From: Terana coerulea
Lineage: Eukaryota; Basidiomycota; Agaricomycetes; Polyporales; Phanerochaetaceae
Direction: 5' to 3'
DNA length: 64,000 nucleotides
NCBI GenBank assembly: GCA_024811115.1
Contig: JAKOGH010000144.1
Span: forward strand, 62,001 to 126,000
The notes below the pieces were generated by a model. That model did no database searches. It worked only from the letters and a program-made list of their open reading frames with translations, and had not been told where the DNA came from. A program made the position numbers and the translations under genes. Below, one piece after another: positions 23,340-36,027 of this stretch; positions within the stretch are counted from its first letter, which is position 1; each line of letters opens with the position of its first letter.

Positions 23340-24691
23340 TTACGCGCGCGCAGCCGCATACAGCCTGCTCACGACAGCCTCAACAAGCCGGCGCATAACC
23401 TCCGCTTTCAACCGGCCCACCTCAAGCACCTCCTCGTGGCTCACCGTCTCCTGCTGCACCACCTCCACCTCCTTCCCAAGAATCTACCCAATCCATCAGC
23501 GCCTCCCCTCGCCCGCACTCAGCAAACCAAGCGACGCACCTCATTCCTGACCTCCTCGCCAACCCACGCGCTCTCCTTGTCGCCGATGACGACCTTGTTC
23601 GTGACGAGGCTGAGCACGACGACCTCGAGCCCCTCCTCGCGCGCGGCGAGCACCTCGGGCACGGTTGACATCCCGACGACGTCGCACCCCGCCGCGCGCA
23701 GCAGGCGGCCCTCGGCCGGCGTCTCGTACGTCGGGCCCGACACGTACGCGTATGTGCCCTCCTTCAGCGGCAGCGCGGCGGCGCCTTCATCTACCCCGCG
23801 ATCAGTGTCGGAGGGAGGGAACGGAGAGAGAGAGGGGAGGACGCACCGGGGACGGGCCCGAACGCGCCGTCACGCGCGAGCGCCCACGCGGCGCGCATGA
23901 CCTCCTTACGCACGCGGCGCGAGTACGCGTCGGAGAGCGGGACGAAGCGCGGGTGGTCGGAGGTGAGCGTGGGCCCGAAGAGCGCGTTCAGCGGCCCGGA
24001 GAGGTTCGGGAGCGCGAGATGGTCGGCGATGAGCACGACTGGCGGGCACATGTAAATGGTTCGCGAGGGAAAGAGGCACGCGGAGACATCCCAAGGGTCA
24101 GTCGGGAGAGGAGAGAGGCAGGATCGACATACTGGAGCCGACGTCATACGACGGGTTGAGTGCACCGGAGGCGTTGGTAACTGGATGGGTGGGACGTGGT
24201 TGGTATCGGCAACATGGGATATGGGGAGGAAGGTGGGCAGGAAAAATCCGAGCACGCACTAATGAGCTCCTTCACGCCCAGCTTCGCCAGCAGTCGAATC
24301 GGATACACGACCGTCCGCATCGGATGCCCTTCATACGGATGGAACTGCGCTCGTCAATCTCCACGCTCCACGGACACAACACCGCACTCACCCGCCCCAG
24401 CATCGCGACGACCGGCACACCCTCGCCCTCGCCCACGAGCCCGAACGCGAGCGCGCTCTTGTGGCCCTGCACGGTGCTCGCGCCGAAGCCCGCGAGCTGC
24501 GCGTACGGGACCTCGACCGCGTCGCGCAGGCTGCGCGCGAGCGTGCTCAGGCCGGAGCCGCACACGATGCCGACGCGCGGGCGCAGGAGTCGCGGCGGGA
24601 GGAGGGTCGCGAGCGTGTCGAGCGCGGCGGCAAAGGGCGGGACGGCGTCGGGCGCGGCGGCGTGCGGCGGGAGGCTCGAGGGGACGGACAT
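23340..24691 (-). CDS. Purine nucleoside phosphorylase
   Basis: The enzyme phosphorolyses inosine or guanosine to the free base and ribose-1-phosphate in purine salvage. Spliced exons give [15 protein letters not shown] (phosphate-binding region), [79 protein letters not shown] and [16 protein letters not shown], all in the order of the PNP/MTAP family. The GMSTVPE and TNAxGxLNP motifs are diagnostic. The helical C-terminus ends YAAARA with a stop at 23340. Start chosen at 24691 ([10 protein letters not shown]), directly before the domain; an in-frame ATG upstream at 24829 or beyond is less likely. Five or six exons, very GC-rich, no frame damage. Confidence 0.92.
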
Positions 24692-27450
24692 CGTCTGGCT
24701 GTCGGCTTCGGGGGCGGCTGGTGTGCTGTCAGTGGTGGGAGGAGAAGAGAACGGGAGGTGGAGGAAGAGGGGAACGCGTCGAGAGGCGAGAATTTGACCG
24801 TTTCGCCAGTGGATTTGTGGAAATCCAATGGATATCCAAATATTGGCCGTGGGAACACGGTGGTCAATGCTCAACCAATCAAAAGCTGTCCATGGGCGTC
24901 CATTCCGTTTGGGCGAGAATATTCATCACGTGCTGATTCCCCTAAGCGCTGAAGCACGGGCGTCCAGTGCCAGCTTGGGCGAGAAATTAATCACAAACGC
25001 TGAATAATATTTTAACAATCGCCAGCTTCGCCGGGTATTCCAGAAATGCAGTGATATTTAGACACCCGTATAATATTTATTAGCGTTTGTGAACCCTATT
25101 TCCCAGGAAAAGATAGCTAATCTCGTTGTGTGTGGGAATAACCACCGTCCCAATCATCCAAACCATGCCGAGTATAATACAGTATAGCCAGGCCATGGCA
25201 GCAAAATGGATAAACACTGGGCGTAAGGGACATCCAGCGGCTTTTACATCACTGCTTCCTCCGCCTCCCTCTCTGAGAGGAAGAGAGGAAGCGCGCCAAG
25301 AGGCAAAGCGTGCCGCCGGCCGCGTGCTATCGATCTGCCCGTCGGGCTCGGCGCCCCGCCGCGACGCGCTATCAGCCGCGCCGGGAGCCAATCGCAGCGC
25401 TCCGGCTGAACGCTTTGATCGCCGGCGCACGACAAACGTCCGCAAGCGGCAGGAGGGAGCGGGATCAGGGGAGCGTTGATGGCGCGTGCGCGAGAATGGA
25501 AGACGCGGGTCGGGGATGGCCTCGTGCGGCGACGACGAGGGCTCTCTGCTGGCGACGGCGACCTCGCGAGCGACCCTCATCTCCTTCACCAGAGACTGCC
25601 TTCATCCGGACCGACACGCCCTTCCCTCCACCACTCGAGAGCCCGGCGCCAGTACAAATCCCATTCGTTTGGGTTTCGACTGTGCACACCGCGAGTCGAG
25701 AGAGTCTTCTGATAGCGAGTGTACCAGGACGTAGACCGCTGGAGAGGGATCTACAGAGAAATATTACCCTTCGTATTCGTACGTCTCTTACCATATCTCA
25801 CCGCGACCATCCTTGCCCCCTTCCCATACATACCCTCGCCAGCGAGCTTGCCATTTACACTATCATCGCATCGTACACTTACCGCCACCTCCATCGCCAC
25901 CATTTCCCCTCCTCATTTCCCCTGTGCGAGGCTATATTATTGCTCTTGTTCATCCGCCTTCAGTCTTCATTGAAAGCCCGCAGTAGACTGACCTCGTGTA
26001 TCTACAGACTGTCGTCGCTCCACCAGACACCCTTCCGCCCATCGTCGACACCACTGTCTTTTTTGTGACCCCTCCGCGCTCACGCCGGTACGTTCCCTCT
26101 CTCTTCCTCAATTTCCTGCTATTTCCTCGCCATCCCGCTTTCATCAATATCCCCTACGTTAATTCCCCTATCATCGCTGCGACACTCTCATCCTCTCCTC
26201 CCCAAATATCAAGGGGGAAGCGGAAGCCGCGCTCATTTCCCCCACACCTTCGTCCACCCGTCTCCGCATCTTCATCGACCGAGTGACATCACCCGCCCGT
26301 CATCCATCTCCGCGCTTTCGATGGCAGGTGGGGGATGTCGGGATGCTGGCATCCCACTGACATGCTGCATGTTCTTATCCTCACGAGCGTGGGCGTGCGG
26401 TGTCGCCCGTGGACGCCTGTGTGCCTCCATGCCTTTTGTGTTTCCGTGTGGTGTGTGCGGCGTGCCCTGGGTGTGGGCGCGAATCAGCCCGGTATGCCTG
26501 GGTATCAGAGCGCCGTGGGCTCGTGTATGCAGTCCTGTTCCTTGCGTTTTTGCCGTACGTTCAAAGGGGGAAGCAGCTGCATGTCTCACGATGCTATTTT
26601 CGCAGACACACCTTGTAGAGGTATTACAGTAACCGAGTCTACCTACACCGCCAGCAAGCGTTGCTCTGCGTTCAGTAGTAAGTACCTTCTGCCTAAGGCG
26701 TCTTTCAATTTGCACCTTCCTTCACGCCACAGCTTCTGATTCTCGGTTGAGCTTACTTTTCGTCCCGCACGATTTGCTCCTGCGTTTATCCGTACTTTGA
26801 TGGCTCTGGCCTGTATATCTTTGGGGATCTACACCATGTCTCCACTTCCCCGCAGCTGCCCGAGGATGTGCCGTCGATGCAAAAGGCTCGTTTCGCTTTT
26901 TTCTCGCTCTTTGGGTTGCATGCGTTCCTCCAAGTCGTCGACGTGCTGACTCTCTGCTTGTTTGTGCCTAGGACGAGCCAACTGCCGGGCTTCCTGGTGC
27001 CTTGACTTTACAACCTCGCCATACTACCACCTTTCAGCGACGTCCATCCCGCATAACACATACGTTCATTCGCCCAAGAATCTTCGTACCGAATCCACCA
27101 AGCTGCTTTATTTTGGAGCTTAATCTGCAACCCCGTGCACGCGTTCCGGCTGAAAGTACTCATTGCTTAATCTTGCTCGTCCACTCGCTGGCTCGTTTAT
27201 AGGAAGAAGGGAAATAAAATAAACGGATATACAGGAATAATTGGAAGACTCAAGATAATTTACTTGCACACGGATTTTGCTAAATCACGCACCGACCCTT
27301 TGAAGTGCGTATCGTGTCCGGTCTTGACCGATCGTGGTGCTAACCCATACAACCTAATAGCCACCACCGACCATTCAGCAATCAAGCACCCATCCAACAC
27401 AACCTCGCCCAGATAATAACTCACACCAACCACACCATCCTCCTTAAACC
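24692..27450. other. Large intergenic / promoter and 5'-UTR region
   Basis: 2.7 kb between divergent genes. Near the PNP start it holds a CCAAT-type ATTGG/CCAAT, a CACGTG E-box (about 24928) and a loose direct repeat (GGGCGTCCA...TTGGGCGAGAA, 24898 and 24960). From about 25600 to 27440 the plus strand is strongly pyrimidine-rich, as in long basidiomycete promoters and 5' UTRs, presumably leading to the gene at 27451. Open frames here are on both strands and lack features. Confidence 0.45.
24991..25092. repeat. 102-bp inverted repeat (possible miniature foldback element)
   Basis: TCACAAACGCTGAATAATATT at 24991-25011 is mirrored by AATATTTATTAGCGTTTGTGA (25072-25092) with two or three mismatches. 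No target duplication is seen at the ends. It could form a stem-loop or be a tiny MITE relic in the PNP promoter. Confidence 0.5.
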
Positions 27451-30400
27451 ATGCAACTCAAGCTCCTCCCACCCCACCCCCTCCCCACCGTCCTCTTCAC
27501 CCTCGCATACCCCGCGCCGCCGCCGGACCTACCGCTCCCCGCAGGGTACGCCGCGCTCCTGCGCACGGTCGTCGACGAGCACCTCCTCGACGGCGCCGCC
27601 GCCGCCGCGTCGCGGCCCGACAATGGGTTCGCGGGCGCGGCGCGCGAGCGCGTGAACGGCGGGCAGGGCAGCCTGACGCCGCACGCGCTCGACCGCGCGA
27701 CGTGGCTCGCGGCGGTGCTCAGCGAGGTCGTGTTCGACCTCTCGGGCGGCGACGCGACCGACGTGCCGGGCGCGCGCAGACGGTGCGCGTGCTGTGCCGG
27801 TTCGTCGACGGGCGCGAGGTCGCGTGGGCCTGGTCCGTCAATCAGGCGGTCAATGCAACGGAGGAGAACGATGCGGCGCGCGCGTGTTACGCGCTGCTGC
27901 AGGGCGTCCTTGCGGACGTGCACGAGAGCGCGCAGGCGGGCGAGCGCGAGAAGCGGGCGCGGGAGCGGCGGCATGCATACGGCGCGCGGTACTCAGACGA
28001 TGGGTATGGCGCATATGAGCAGTTTCCCGAGAGCGAGGGGGGCCACGGCGGTGCTGACGGTGCGTGGCGGGACGGGCGGGGGAGCGTGGAGGAGGAGATG
28101 GAGATGGGGCGGGCGGCGGAGGCGCATGTGTCTGGGCATGTGGAGACGCGGAGGGGGAAGCTCAGGAAGACGAGTGGGGGAATGGGGTGGGGAAGGAAAG
28201 GAGAAAGATAGGGAAGAGAAGAGCGCGAATGAGATGGGTACGGGGAAAGAGGGGAAGAAGCATAAGAAACAGCGGTCACTGTTGATGTCGCTCGTTGCGT
28301 TTGCGTGAGTGCTCTCCATACTTGGCAGCTGTATGTACTGACTACTCGCGTGTAGTTCTGTCATCACATCGCGCTCCAAAGTCACCACCACCAAGCCCGC
28401 GCTCCTCGTCCACCACACCAACCTCTCCCACCCATGCCCCTCGATTCGCCCCTTGCCGCATCCTTCCCCGCGCAGCCCATACCTCACATTGTCCACCCGC
28501 ACCTCATCGCACCGCTGGAGGTTGCACTCACCGAGCCGACGCCATCGTCGTCAGACCTTCGGCGGCGCGCACGCGCGACGCTCGTCGACGTCTTCCGGCG
28601 GTACGTCCTAACGCAGCTCAAGACGCCCCCCGTGCTTCTCGACACGCGCACGCTTGAGGGCTTCAACGTCGAGGACGCGGGCACCCCGTGTCTCCGGCAC
28701 GTCAGCTCCGCGCTCACGACAACCAGCCTCGGCGAGGCGAGCATGCGCGTGCACTGCGTCTCGCGCAGCCCGAGCCTCGGCGTCCTGAGCGCGAGCGCGA
28801 CCTCGCCCGGCGGCCGCAGCGTCGAGAGCACCGTGGGCGTGTTCCGCGACGCCTACGGGCGGAGACTCCACGACGATGAGGACGAGGAGGACGTCCCGTT
28901 CGGGCGGGCGAACGAGGGCGGGTACGTCGCGTGGGTCACGCGCAGCCTGTTGCAGCGCGTCGAGGCCGAGATGCGCGAGATGCGCGGCGTCAACAGCGTC
29001 GACGTGTCGAGGCGGCGCAGTGTGGGCTCTCGCATGGGCTTCTCGCCGCTGCTGTCCAGCATGGCGCCGCACAGCCCGCCGATGCCATCTTCAGGTTTGT
29101 TGAGTGAGTGGGACCCCCGCGCGCGACGCTCGTGGACGAGCCGCCGCCGTTCTTCGACGACGACGTATTCGACGGCCTCGAGGAGATCCCGCTCGGCGAC
29201 GAGGACCGAGCGGACACGACGAGCACGGGCACGGGCGGCAGCACCGAGACGGACGGCAGCTCGGTGCACACGCCGAGCGAGACGGCGTCGTTCGACCAGG
29301 CGCTCATCCACAGCGCGTCTGGGTCCCAGGTGGTGCAGCCCGAGACGGGCGAGTACTTCGCTGGCATCGACGTCCCGCCCCCGACCGATTTGATTCGGCC
29401 CTCTGAGGCGCATTTGTCTTCACCTCCGCGTCGACCTGCGCTTACAAAGCAGGCCCCTATGGCACCGCCCCCTGCGCGCGCCACCCCCGTCCCCCGCTCC
29501 CTCACACCTCATCCCCACCTTTGCGCCCGTCGCTGTCCCTCGCCACCTCCCCGCTACATTCTCCTCCACCGTCGACCAACGCCCTCCCCCTCGCCGCATA
29601 CACCGCGCTCTCCACCGAGCGCCTCCGACTGCGCGGCATCCTTACCCGGCTCGCCGCGCAGCATGCGAGCACGCAGCTGGACGAGCAGCAGCTGCTCGCC
29701 GTGCTTGAGGGCAAGAGCCGCCGGCGCGCGTGGAGCAACGGGGCCTTCATGGGCCGCGCAGACATGCGCCTGTGTGCGCTCGCGGCGCCGGAGCGGCGCA
29801 GCGGCCTGGGCACGGCGCGCCCCGTGTGCGCCGCGGACGTTGAGCAGCTGCCGGACGGCGCGGTCGAGGGCGTCGAGGGCGTGCAGGGCAGGAAGCGCCG
29901 CGGGACGCTGGTCGTGACGACGCAGGAGACGAACATCCTGCGGCTGTTCCCCGTGTGCGAGGAAGAGGAGGACTCTGGCGACGAGGAGGGCGCGGGAGAC
30001 GTCGCGTTCTATGCGGGCGACACGAGCGGGTCGTCCGCGGCGTCGGGCACTGTCTCCGTGTCGCCCCTATTTGAGGACGACGCGATGCTGAGCGACGCGG
30101 AGGACGGGTTGCTGACGCCGCTGGACGCCTTCCGCTGCTGACGCGCCAGCCGACCCGGCGCAAGTCGGTGCCCGTCCGGCAGCGCACGAAGAGCATGTCG
30201 TCGGTGTCGGCCTGTGGGCCTCTCCTTCCTGCGCCCGCCACTTCGCCGAGCATGCCTGCGTCTTACCCAGGAGCATATCCGTACCCCCGTTCGTCTCGGT
30301 CCTCCGCGTATTTGGTCAGCTCGGTGGACTCGGATCTGGAGCCGCAGACCGAAGGTCGAGCTGTTTGACGTGTACGGGGACGAGGACGATGAGGATGAGG

Positions 30401-30756
30401 ACGCCCGAGACCCGTTTACGCTCGCCATGGACCTTCCGGCGCCGTACGACGCTCGTCGTGGCGCGTTCGCGCCGTCGTTCAATGCCTCGAAAGAGGAGTC
30501 AATGCGACAACGACGCGTGGCTCGGCGCGTAGACGGATGGGGAAGAACATACCTTCGACCGCCGTCATATCTGGCATCTCGGCATTTTTGGAACCCTGCA
30601 TATCTGTGTAACATTCAAAGCATCACAAGATCGAATACGGGCGCGCCTCCTTTTTGCGGTTCACAACTCACAAGCATCCGGTTTTTGTTCATCAGTTTGG
30701 TGCCGCACGGTTTCTGTAACATTTCTTATCCTCTTCATCTGCATACGACCCAATGA
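27451..30756 (+). CDS. Conserved unknown protein, reading frame interrupted by single-base shifts
   Basis: It starts MQLKLLPPHPLPTVLFTLAY. Coding character continues to about 30600, but the frame changes without introns near 27780, 28190, 29110, 29515, 30133 and 30345. Each break sits in GC-rich or homopolymer DNA. One genuine intron (GTGAGTGC...GTGTAG, about 28306-28356) follows MSLVAFA. Blocks that keep meaning across shifts include TVRVLCRFVDGREVAWAWSV, ATLVDVFRRYVLTQLKTPPV, DEPPPFFDDDVFDGLEEIPL, STERLRLRGILTRLAAQH and VELFDVYGDEDDEDEDARDP. I do not recognise the family. The pattern suggests assembly deletions more than decay, since no segment has lost its coding bias. The true C-terminus is uncertain (last frame stops at 30756). 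Confidence 0.55.
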
Positions 30757-31087
30757 CTCTCGCTGCATACTTTCACTCACGTTCTCACACATACTCATGC
30801 ATAACTGACGGCTCCGCATCGCACCCTCTGCACTTACGCATACTCACCCGACGACGGTCTTTCCACTTGCATTTTCCTCTCTACCCCTGCTTGCATCTAC
30901 CTTAATCTTTCAGTGTAAATACTTTACGTGATCTCTTGACGTTCATTTTCCCAGCCATCCCGTCCCGCGTCTGAAGCGGCAAACCAATCCGTTCAGTACA
31001 AAGGCGATAATAGTTACAATTGTGTACATTCCAAAATCAAATGAAACCAATGCATTCCATCCGGTCAGTCCATCGAGCGGCGCGCCG
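30757..31087. other. Intergenic stretch
   Basis: Pyrimidine-rich, probably 3' flanks of two convergent genes. Nothing else is seen. Confidence 0.4.
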
Positions 31088-32424
31088 CTACGTGAGATTG
31101 AACGTCGCGGCCATATTATTCCACGCTTTCTCGCGCCGTTCTCGGAGACAGTCCAAGCAGCATTTGCACACGGTGCTCTCCGTAAACTTCTCCAGATCCC
31201 GGTAGACCGCGAGCAGCAGCTTCATTGGCCGGCTGACGTAGCTGGATCCAGTTTTGGTAGTGCTTCTGGACGCGCGTGTTGTAGTACGCGCGGACGGCGT
31301 CTGGCCGCAGCTCTGCAAGTGGCCGGCGCGCACTCTGACTCGGACCGCGTCCAAGGTCGCGTTGACGAGCTGCTCCCGCCGCAGCCGCTCCAGGCCGAGC
31401 ACAGCCTGTTGTACGTCGGCCGGCGGCAGCAAAGCCAAGTCTGCGCTGACAGCGCCGCCGGGGTTCCCGTCCTCTCCCCACTGCTTCACGCAGGGCGTAA
31501 AAGAGCGGGACGTAAAGGTCGAGCGAGGTGTAGCCGCACGCGCGCAAGAGCTTGATGACACGCGCCGGATTGACGGCGGTGCTGTATGGGGAGTATGGAG
31601 TGACGGGCGCATTGGCAATCGGGATAGGGACTCTCGCCGCCTGCTGCGTGGGTGAGGCCGGCTGGTTTCCCTGCACGGGCGGATCATAGAGAAAGCGTTG
31701 CACCTGCGCCGCGCTCGGCATTTGCTGTTGCCGCTGTTGAGCGATACCGGCGGACAACGGGCCAGCAGCGACGGCGCTGTTGGTGTAGGGAGGAGGGGCG
31801 CCATTGGCCGCAGGGCCGGGCTGCGCAGGAGCCGCGATAGCTCCGGGCTGCGACGGCGGGTGCTGTCACATAGCCACGTTGATGTCCGTAAGGATGTCAT
31901 GGGCGGCCAGGCCGCTGGGCCACTCTGAGCGGAAGCGGTCGAGGATTTCAGCACGGGGCGCTCGACCCGGTACTTGGTGCACATGCGCAGGACCCTAGAT
32001 ATAGCGTCGGAGTCCTTCGCAGTAATGTCAGGTGCATTCGCCAGGTAGCTGCAATGATAGGCTGTAAGCACAAATCGCGGTAAGAAAGGAGGGATACTCA
32101 CAAGCCTTCGTAGATTGTAGTGAACAACGCCTCCAGATCTTCCTTGGGCTCACCACACAGAATGACATGCAGGCAGCCCCTGAGCATAGGCTGCTGTCCA
32201 TCCCGGGCTCTCTCGAGTCGTGCACGAAGTACGGAGGAGTGTCTCGCCAGAATGGCCTGGTGTAAGCGGAAGAGGGTGTTGTCGCAGCCGAAAATGATGT
32301 TCCCATCGTCGAAGTACAGTGTGGGATGGTCAAGGAGAACATTGATACTCTCTTTCTTCTCAGATCGCGCACGTTTGGCTGGCGGAGAGTCCGCCAACTG
32401 GCCTTCGCTGCTAGCGGTCGACAT
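31088..32424 (-). pseudogene. BTB/POZ-domain protein, decayed paralogue
   Basis: Exon 1 (32424 down to about 32101) is clean: a leader with a basic PAKRARSEKK, then a BTB core (HPTLYFDDGNIIFGCDNTLF, RLHQAILARHSSVLRARL) ending in IYEG. A 52-nt intron follows, and exon 2 starts YLANAPDITAKDSDAISRVL. After MCTKYRVERPVLK the frame slips by one base, then meets a stop right after INVAM near 31870. It slips again near 31470, 31290 and 31190 before ending AWNNMAATFNL at 31088. Intron position and order match the intact neighbour at 32861-33937. Such fungal BTB proteins usually mediate protein-protein contacts. Decay or assembly error are both possible; the stop codon favours decay. Confidence 0.65.
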
Positions 32425-32860
32425 AGCGAATGGCGAATGAAGCGAGCGAGCACACAGGGGCTTGTGAAGGACCGAGCTGAGCTAAGAGGAGACGCATAGA
32501 TCTGGATTCCATACCCCTATCGACGTAAGCTAGTGGTTCAGGAGGTTTGCCAAGAGAGCCCCTGAGATGACACATGGGCGTCCCGTCGTATTGTCATGCA
32601 GAAACTTGGAAGTGAACAAAGAACGAGTACGATCGCTATCAAAAACGAGCGTACAGATATGGTGACCCGTATGAGTCCGTACTTGAAACCACAGCTCCGA
32701 TAGGACTAGTTGAAAGTCCATCCGAACTTGGGTTCGATCGGCGAAATCGACGAGCAAATCCTTACTCGGGAGGGAGCACAATCGGCTTCGCCTTACACTG
32801 GGCTAGTAGTCCAGACCCAAGATAAGGGCGAGGGAAAGCAGGCTCTTCTCCGCCGCACCA
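32425..32860. other. Spacer between the two BTB genes
   Basis: It contains an 83-codon minus-strand frame (32530-32781) starting MCSLPSKDLLVDF, with no recognised features. No other signal is seen. Confidence 0.35.
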
Positions 32861-33937
32861 CTACAGCTCGAAAATCGCCGACAGTCTTGACCAAATGGAC
32901 TGTCTTGTCGCCTGAATAGAGGCGATAGTAAGATTTAAGCAGATATCGCACGGATGCCCCGCAAAGTCCCGCGGGAAATTCTGAAAGTCCTTGACTACTG
33001 CAGCCCACATTTCGATGGGGACCTGAGGATGCCTGAAAGTGACTGAAGGACCAAGGGCAGCGAGCCGAGACGCGATGAGCTTGCCGCATGTGGTAGCGTG
33101 CTCGGGAAGCCCTTGCGGTGAAACGTTCGCCAGCGTGATATGCTCCGCTCGAAGTCGTTCGATACCCACGAGCAACCTCTCGATGTCGGCGTGAGATAAC
33201 GGTGCTATGCCATGGCCTCCACTGAACCTGCCAGTTGTCTTGCTTAGCGCATAGAATATGGGAGCTAGGAGCTGCGGAGAGTCATGGTTGCAGGCACGGA
33301 GGAGGGCGATTACGGCAGCTGGATGCACAGACATTTCTTCCTCAGCGTCAACGGGCGGTCTTGCAATCGGACTTTCGAGCATGTTATAATCCGCCCACGC
33401 GTTTGCCCGAGCAGCAACCAGGACGTCGTGAGTGGCAAGGTCGCTTGGCCACTCTGCCTGAATAGTCTTGATGATATCCTCTCGACAATGTGGGATTTGG
33501 TACTTCGTACACACCCTTAGCAGACTAGAAGCCTTGGGAAAGCTCTCGATGGACAACTTTGGAAAGTCTGCGCTAGAATGAGACAGCGTCATTGTGTGCG
33601 ACGGTACGGCACGCATTCATACTCACAAGCCCTCGTACATCATCTCCAGCAATACCTCCACGTCCTCTTGGTCATCATCCATCTGTATCTGTTGCAGCAT
33701 TTGCGGAAGATCTTGTTCATACTCTTCCTTCACGGCGAACAGTCTTTCTAGTACCGGCGAGTACTGGGATAGTAGACTGCGATGTACGCGGAAATGGATG
33801 CAGCCACAGACCAGGATGGCATCGCCATCGTCGAAGTAATACCTTGCGTGATTCAAAAATACGGTAGCTGTCCTGTGCCGACTTGTAGATGTGCCACTCA
33901 GCTCGGAGTCGCCGGGGAGTGTACCATCGAGAGTCAT
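32861..33937 (-). CDS. BTB/POZ-domain protein
   Basis: Start at 33937 (MTLDGTLPGDSELSG). Exon 1 encodes a BTB fold: NHARYYFDDGDAILVCG, HFRVHRSLLSQYSPVLERLF and DDQEDVEVLLEMMYEG. An intron (GTGAGTAT...TTCTAG) sits at the same point as in the neighbouring paralogue. Exon 2 begins FADFPKLSIESFPKASSLLR, continues through REDIIKTIQAEWPSDLATHD and a helical region with a Cys-containing end (GHPCDICLNLTIASIQ), and stops at 32861 (LSAIFEL). The frame is intact, about 335 residues. This is a large lineage-specific family in Agaricomycetes; substrates or partners are unknown. Confidence 0.85.
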
Positions 33938-34266
33938 GAAAAAGACGGGGAATAGGCGACAGATGGCCAGCTTTGTCGATGACGGCAATAGCGAGCTCCG
34001 TAAGCGGAAGAGAATTGGCTGCAAAGTGCTTAAACAGTGTGCGGTCCTAGAAACAGAGAAAAGAGCTGCGCGGTGGCAGGAGCCAAACGGTCGTGCCACG
34101 GGCATGCTCAGGGGTGCCGGGACGCATCAAGCGCATCAAGCGCATCAAGGTTCTTGGGCGCTTGAGTCGGAGGCGGAACCGCGCGTGCTAGGATCTTGGA
34201 GTCACGGTCGAACAGTTCCCAACCACGTCGAGTCCGATACTTACGCCTCCTACTGCATAACGTCCA
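33938..34266. other. Divergent promoter between BTB and APH genes
   Basis: About 330 bases. It contains three tandem 9-mers (GCATCAAGC, 34124-34150). No other signal is identified. Confidence 0.4.
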
Positions 34267-35734
34267 ATGTCAGGCTCATCGGAAAGCTCTTACAAAGGGC
34301 CAATAGCTCCTCATGCCAAGCTCTGGCAAAGCTTGACTGTCAACTTCGACGCGATGAAGGAGATCATTTCCTCGCACTTCAAGTCGCAATGTGGCGATGG
34401 AGAGTCCATCGACCACGGCCAATATGCTAGGATATTCCTGTACACTCTTCAAAGCGGGAAGAAAATTGTGGCTCGGCTGGTGCTTCCCGTACGAGACTCC
34501 GTCAAGACCGAAGCAGAGGTGGCGGCAATGGTTTCCGTTCGTGGTGAGTTGTTCAAGTTCGTCTCGCACGCAGAACCCTCAATATTTGCTTCACAGCTCG
34601 AACGACGGTGCCCGTGCCAGAGGTCTACTTATTCTGTAGCACTCGCCACAATCCTGTAGGCATGGAGTGGATCGTCATGGAGCACCTCGCAGGAGAGCAA
34701 TTCGGAGATTGCTTCTACAAGCTCAACTACGCGCAGAAAGCTGAGACTGGGCGTCGGCTTGCTGACATCTTGTCTCAACTGTTCTCGATCACGGCAACCC
34801 ACTGTGGAAGCCTTCTGCGCGACCACGCCGTTCAGGAGGGCCTATGTCCTCTTCGATATGCAGGGGGAAACGGCGGCGACGGCGCGCATCCACAATCATT
34901 TCTTGCTGCAGAGAGTAGGACGCCATCTGGAACTATGACAATTGGACCCTTGAGCGACATTGCGCTCTTGGACCACGAGTTCATTGTACCAGCTGAGTCC
35001 TCAGGACCATTTGCCACCGAACGCCAGTTTATGGAGGCACTTGCTTACCGTGGTGACCCTCCAACACGCGCCAAGGACGACGTTGGTTGCTGGCCATACG
35101 ATAAAGCACTGGAGTTATATGCTCTCGTACGCCCACTGTATGGCGATAGCAGCTCGGAGGCACCCGTGTTTCATTTCTCTCACGGTGACTTCAGCGAACA
35201 CAACATTCTCATCGACCCAGCCACAGGCCGCGTAACTGGTATCATTGACTGGGAAATGGCTGGCTTCCGCCCAGCGTTTCTTGCCGCTATCGCGCCTGGG
35301 TGGTTTGACGATGATTACCGCCGCTTCCTCATGACGGACTATCAACAGTCTCGCGAGGGATTTGAGGACGAAAATGATGATGACGCCGTGTTACGCAAGC
35401 ACTTCCTAGAGCAATTGGACTCACGCAGCTCGTCCCTCTTGCGCCATAACCGAGAGGAGATCGAACTTAGGGCATATAGCTATGTGGTCGGAGAACCGTA
35501 CGGAGGTAATGTACTAATGTGGCTAGAACGGTATGAAGAGCAGGAGTGGAGTACCTTTGGGAGAGGCCCATTTCCTTATGACTCACAGGCGTGGTGGAAG
35601 GAGTATAATGCGGCATTCTTGAGGTACGAGCGTGTGCCCCCGCATATATGAAACCTAACTAATGTTGATCCAGACAAGGTCAACAAATGAGAGAAAATGC
35701 TTCTTCCTCGAATGACCCAGGAGGCGTCGTGTGA
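34267..35734 (+). CDS. APH-like phosphotransferase 1 (intact)
   Basis: Exons 34267-34543, 34597-35623 and probably 35674-35734. The last uses a 50-nt intron with strong GTACGA and CTAAC...CCAG signals; without it the frame would stop at 35651. The protein-kinase-like phosphotransferase fold shows GQYARIFLYTL, KTEAEVAAM, MEWIVMEHLAGEQF, catalytic FSHGDFSEHNILID (HGDxxxxN) and metal-binding VTGIIDWEMAG. This fits the fungal aminoglycoside/choline-kinase-like family, which phosphorylates small molecules in bacteria; the fungal substrates are unknown. It is the first of four tandem paralogues on this strand and the only one apart from copy 4 with no evident damage. Confidence 0.88.
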
Positions 35735-36027
35735 TAGCGGCAGCGGTGCCAAGTGGTTAAGAGCAATGCTTGCCAGACTCCTAGTATTGAATAGTTCTGC
35801 ATATCGAGCCCAAAGACGTCTATTCTGTGAAGGTTACCACCGCATTATTAGCTGTTTCCCATGGGGTCTCAGATCTCAATATCTCATTAACTTACTCAGA
35901 CCTTGCCCGGCCGAAACTTTGTATACCACGCCGGTGATGTCGGCGTGTCATCAATCAACTGCTTGTACTTGTTAGGATCTAAAGCAGCCGCATTCCCGAT
36001 CCGGTCCATGCGCACCTTGTCTTCGCC

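Noticed and set aside
23253..24950. Long plus-strand frames opposite PNP
   Set aside because: Antisense shadows of a GC-rich coding region; the minus strand has the conserved enzyme with proper introns.
25080..25589. 169-codon minus-strand frame in the PNP upstream region
   Set aside because: Low-complexity composition, no domain, overlapping frames on both strands; looks like chance in GC-rich DNA.
35750..35830. tRNA-like A box (TGCCAAGTGGTTAAG) downstream of APH copy 1
   Set aside because: No B box (GGTTCGANTCC) at the right distance and no acceptor stem pairing could be drawn.
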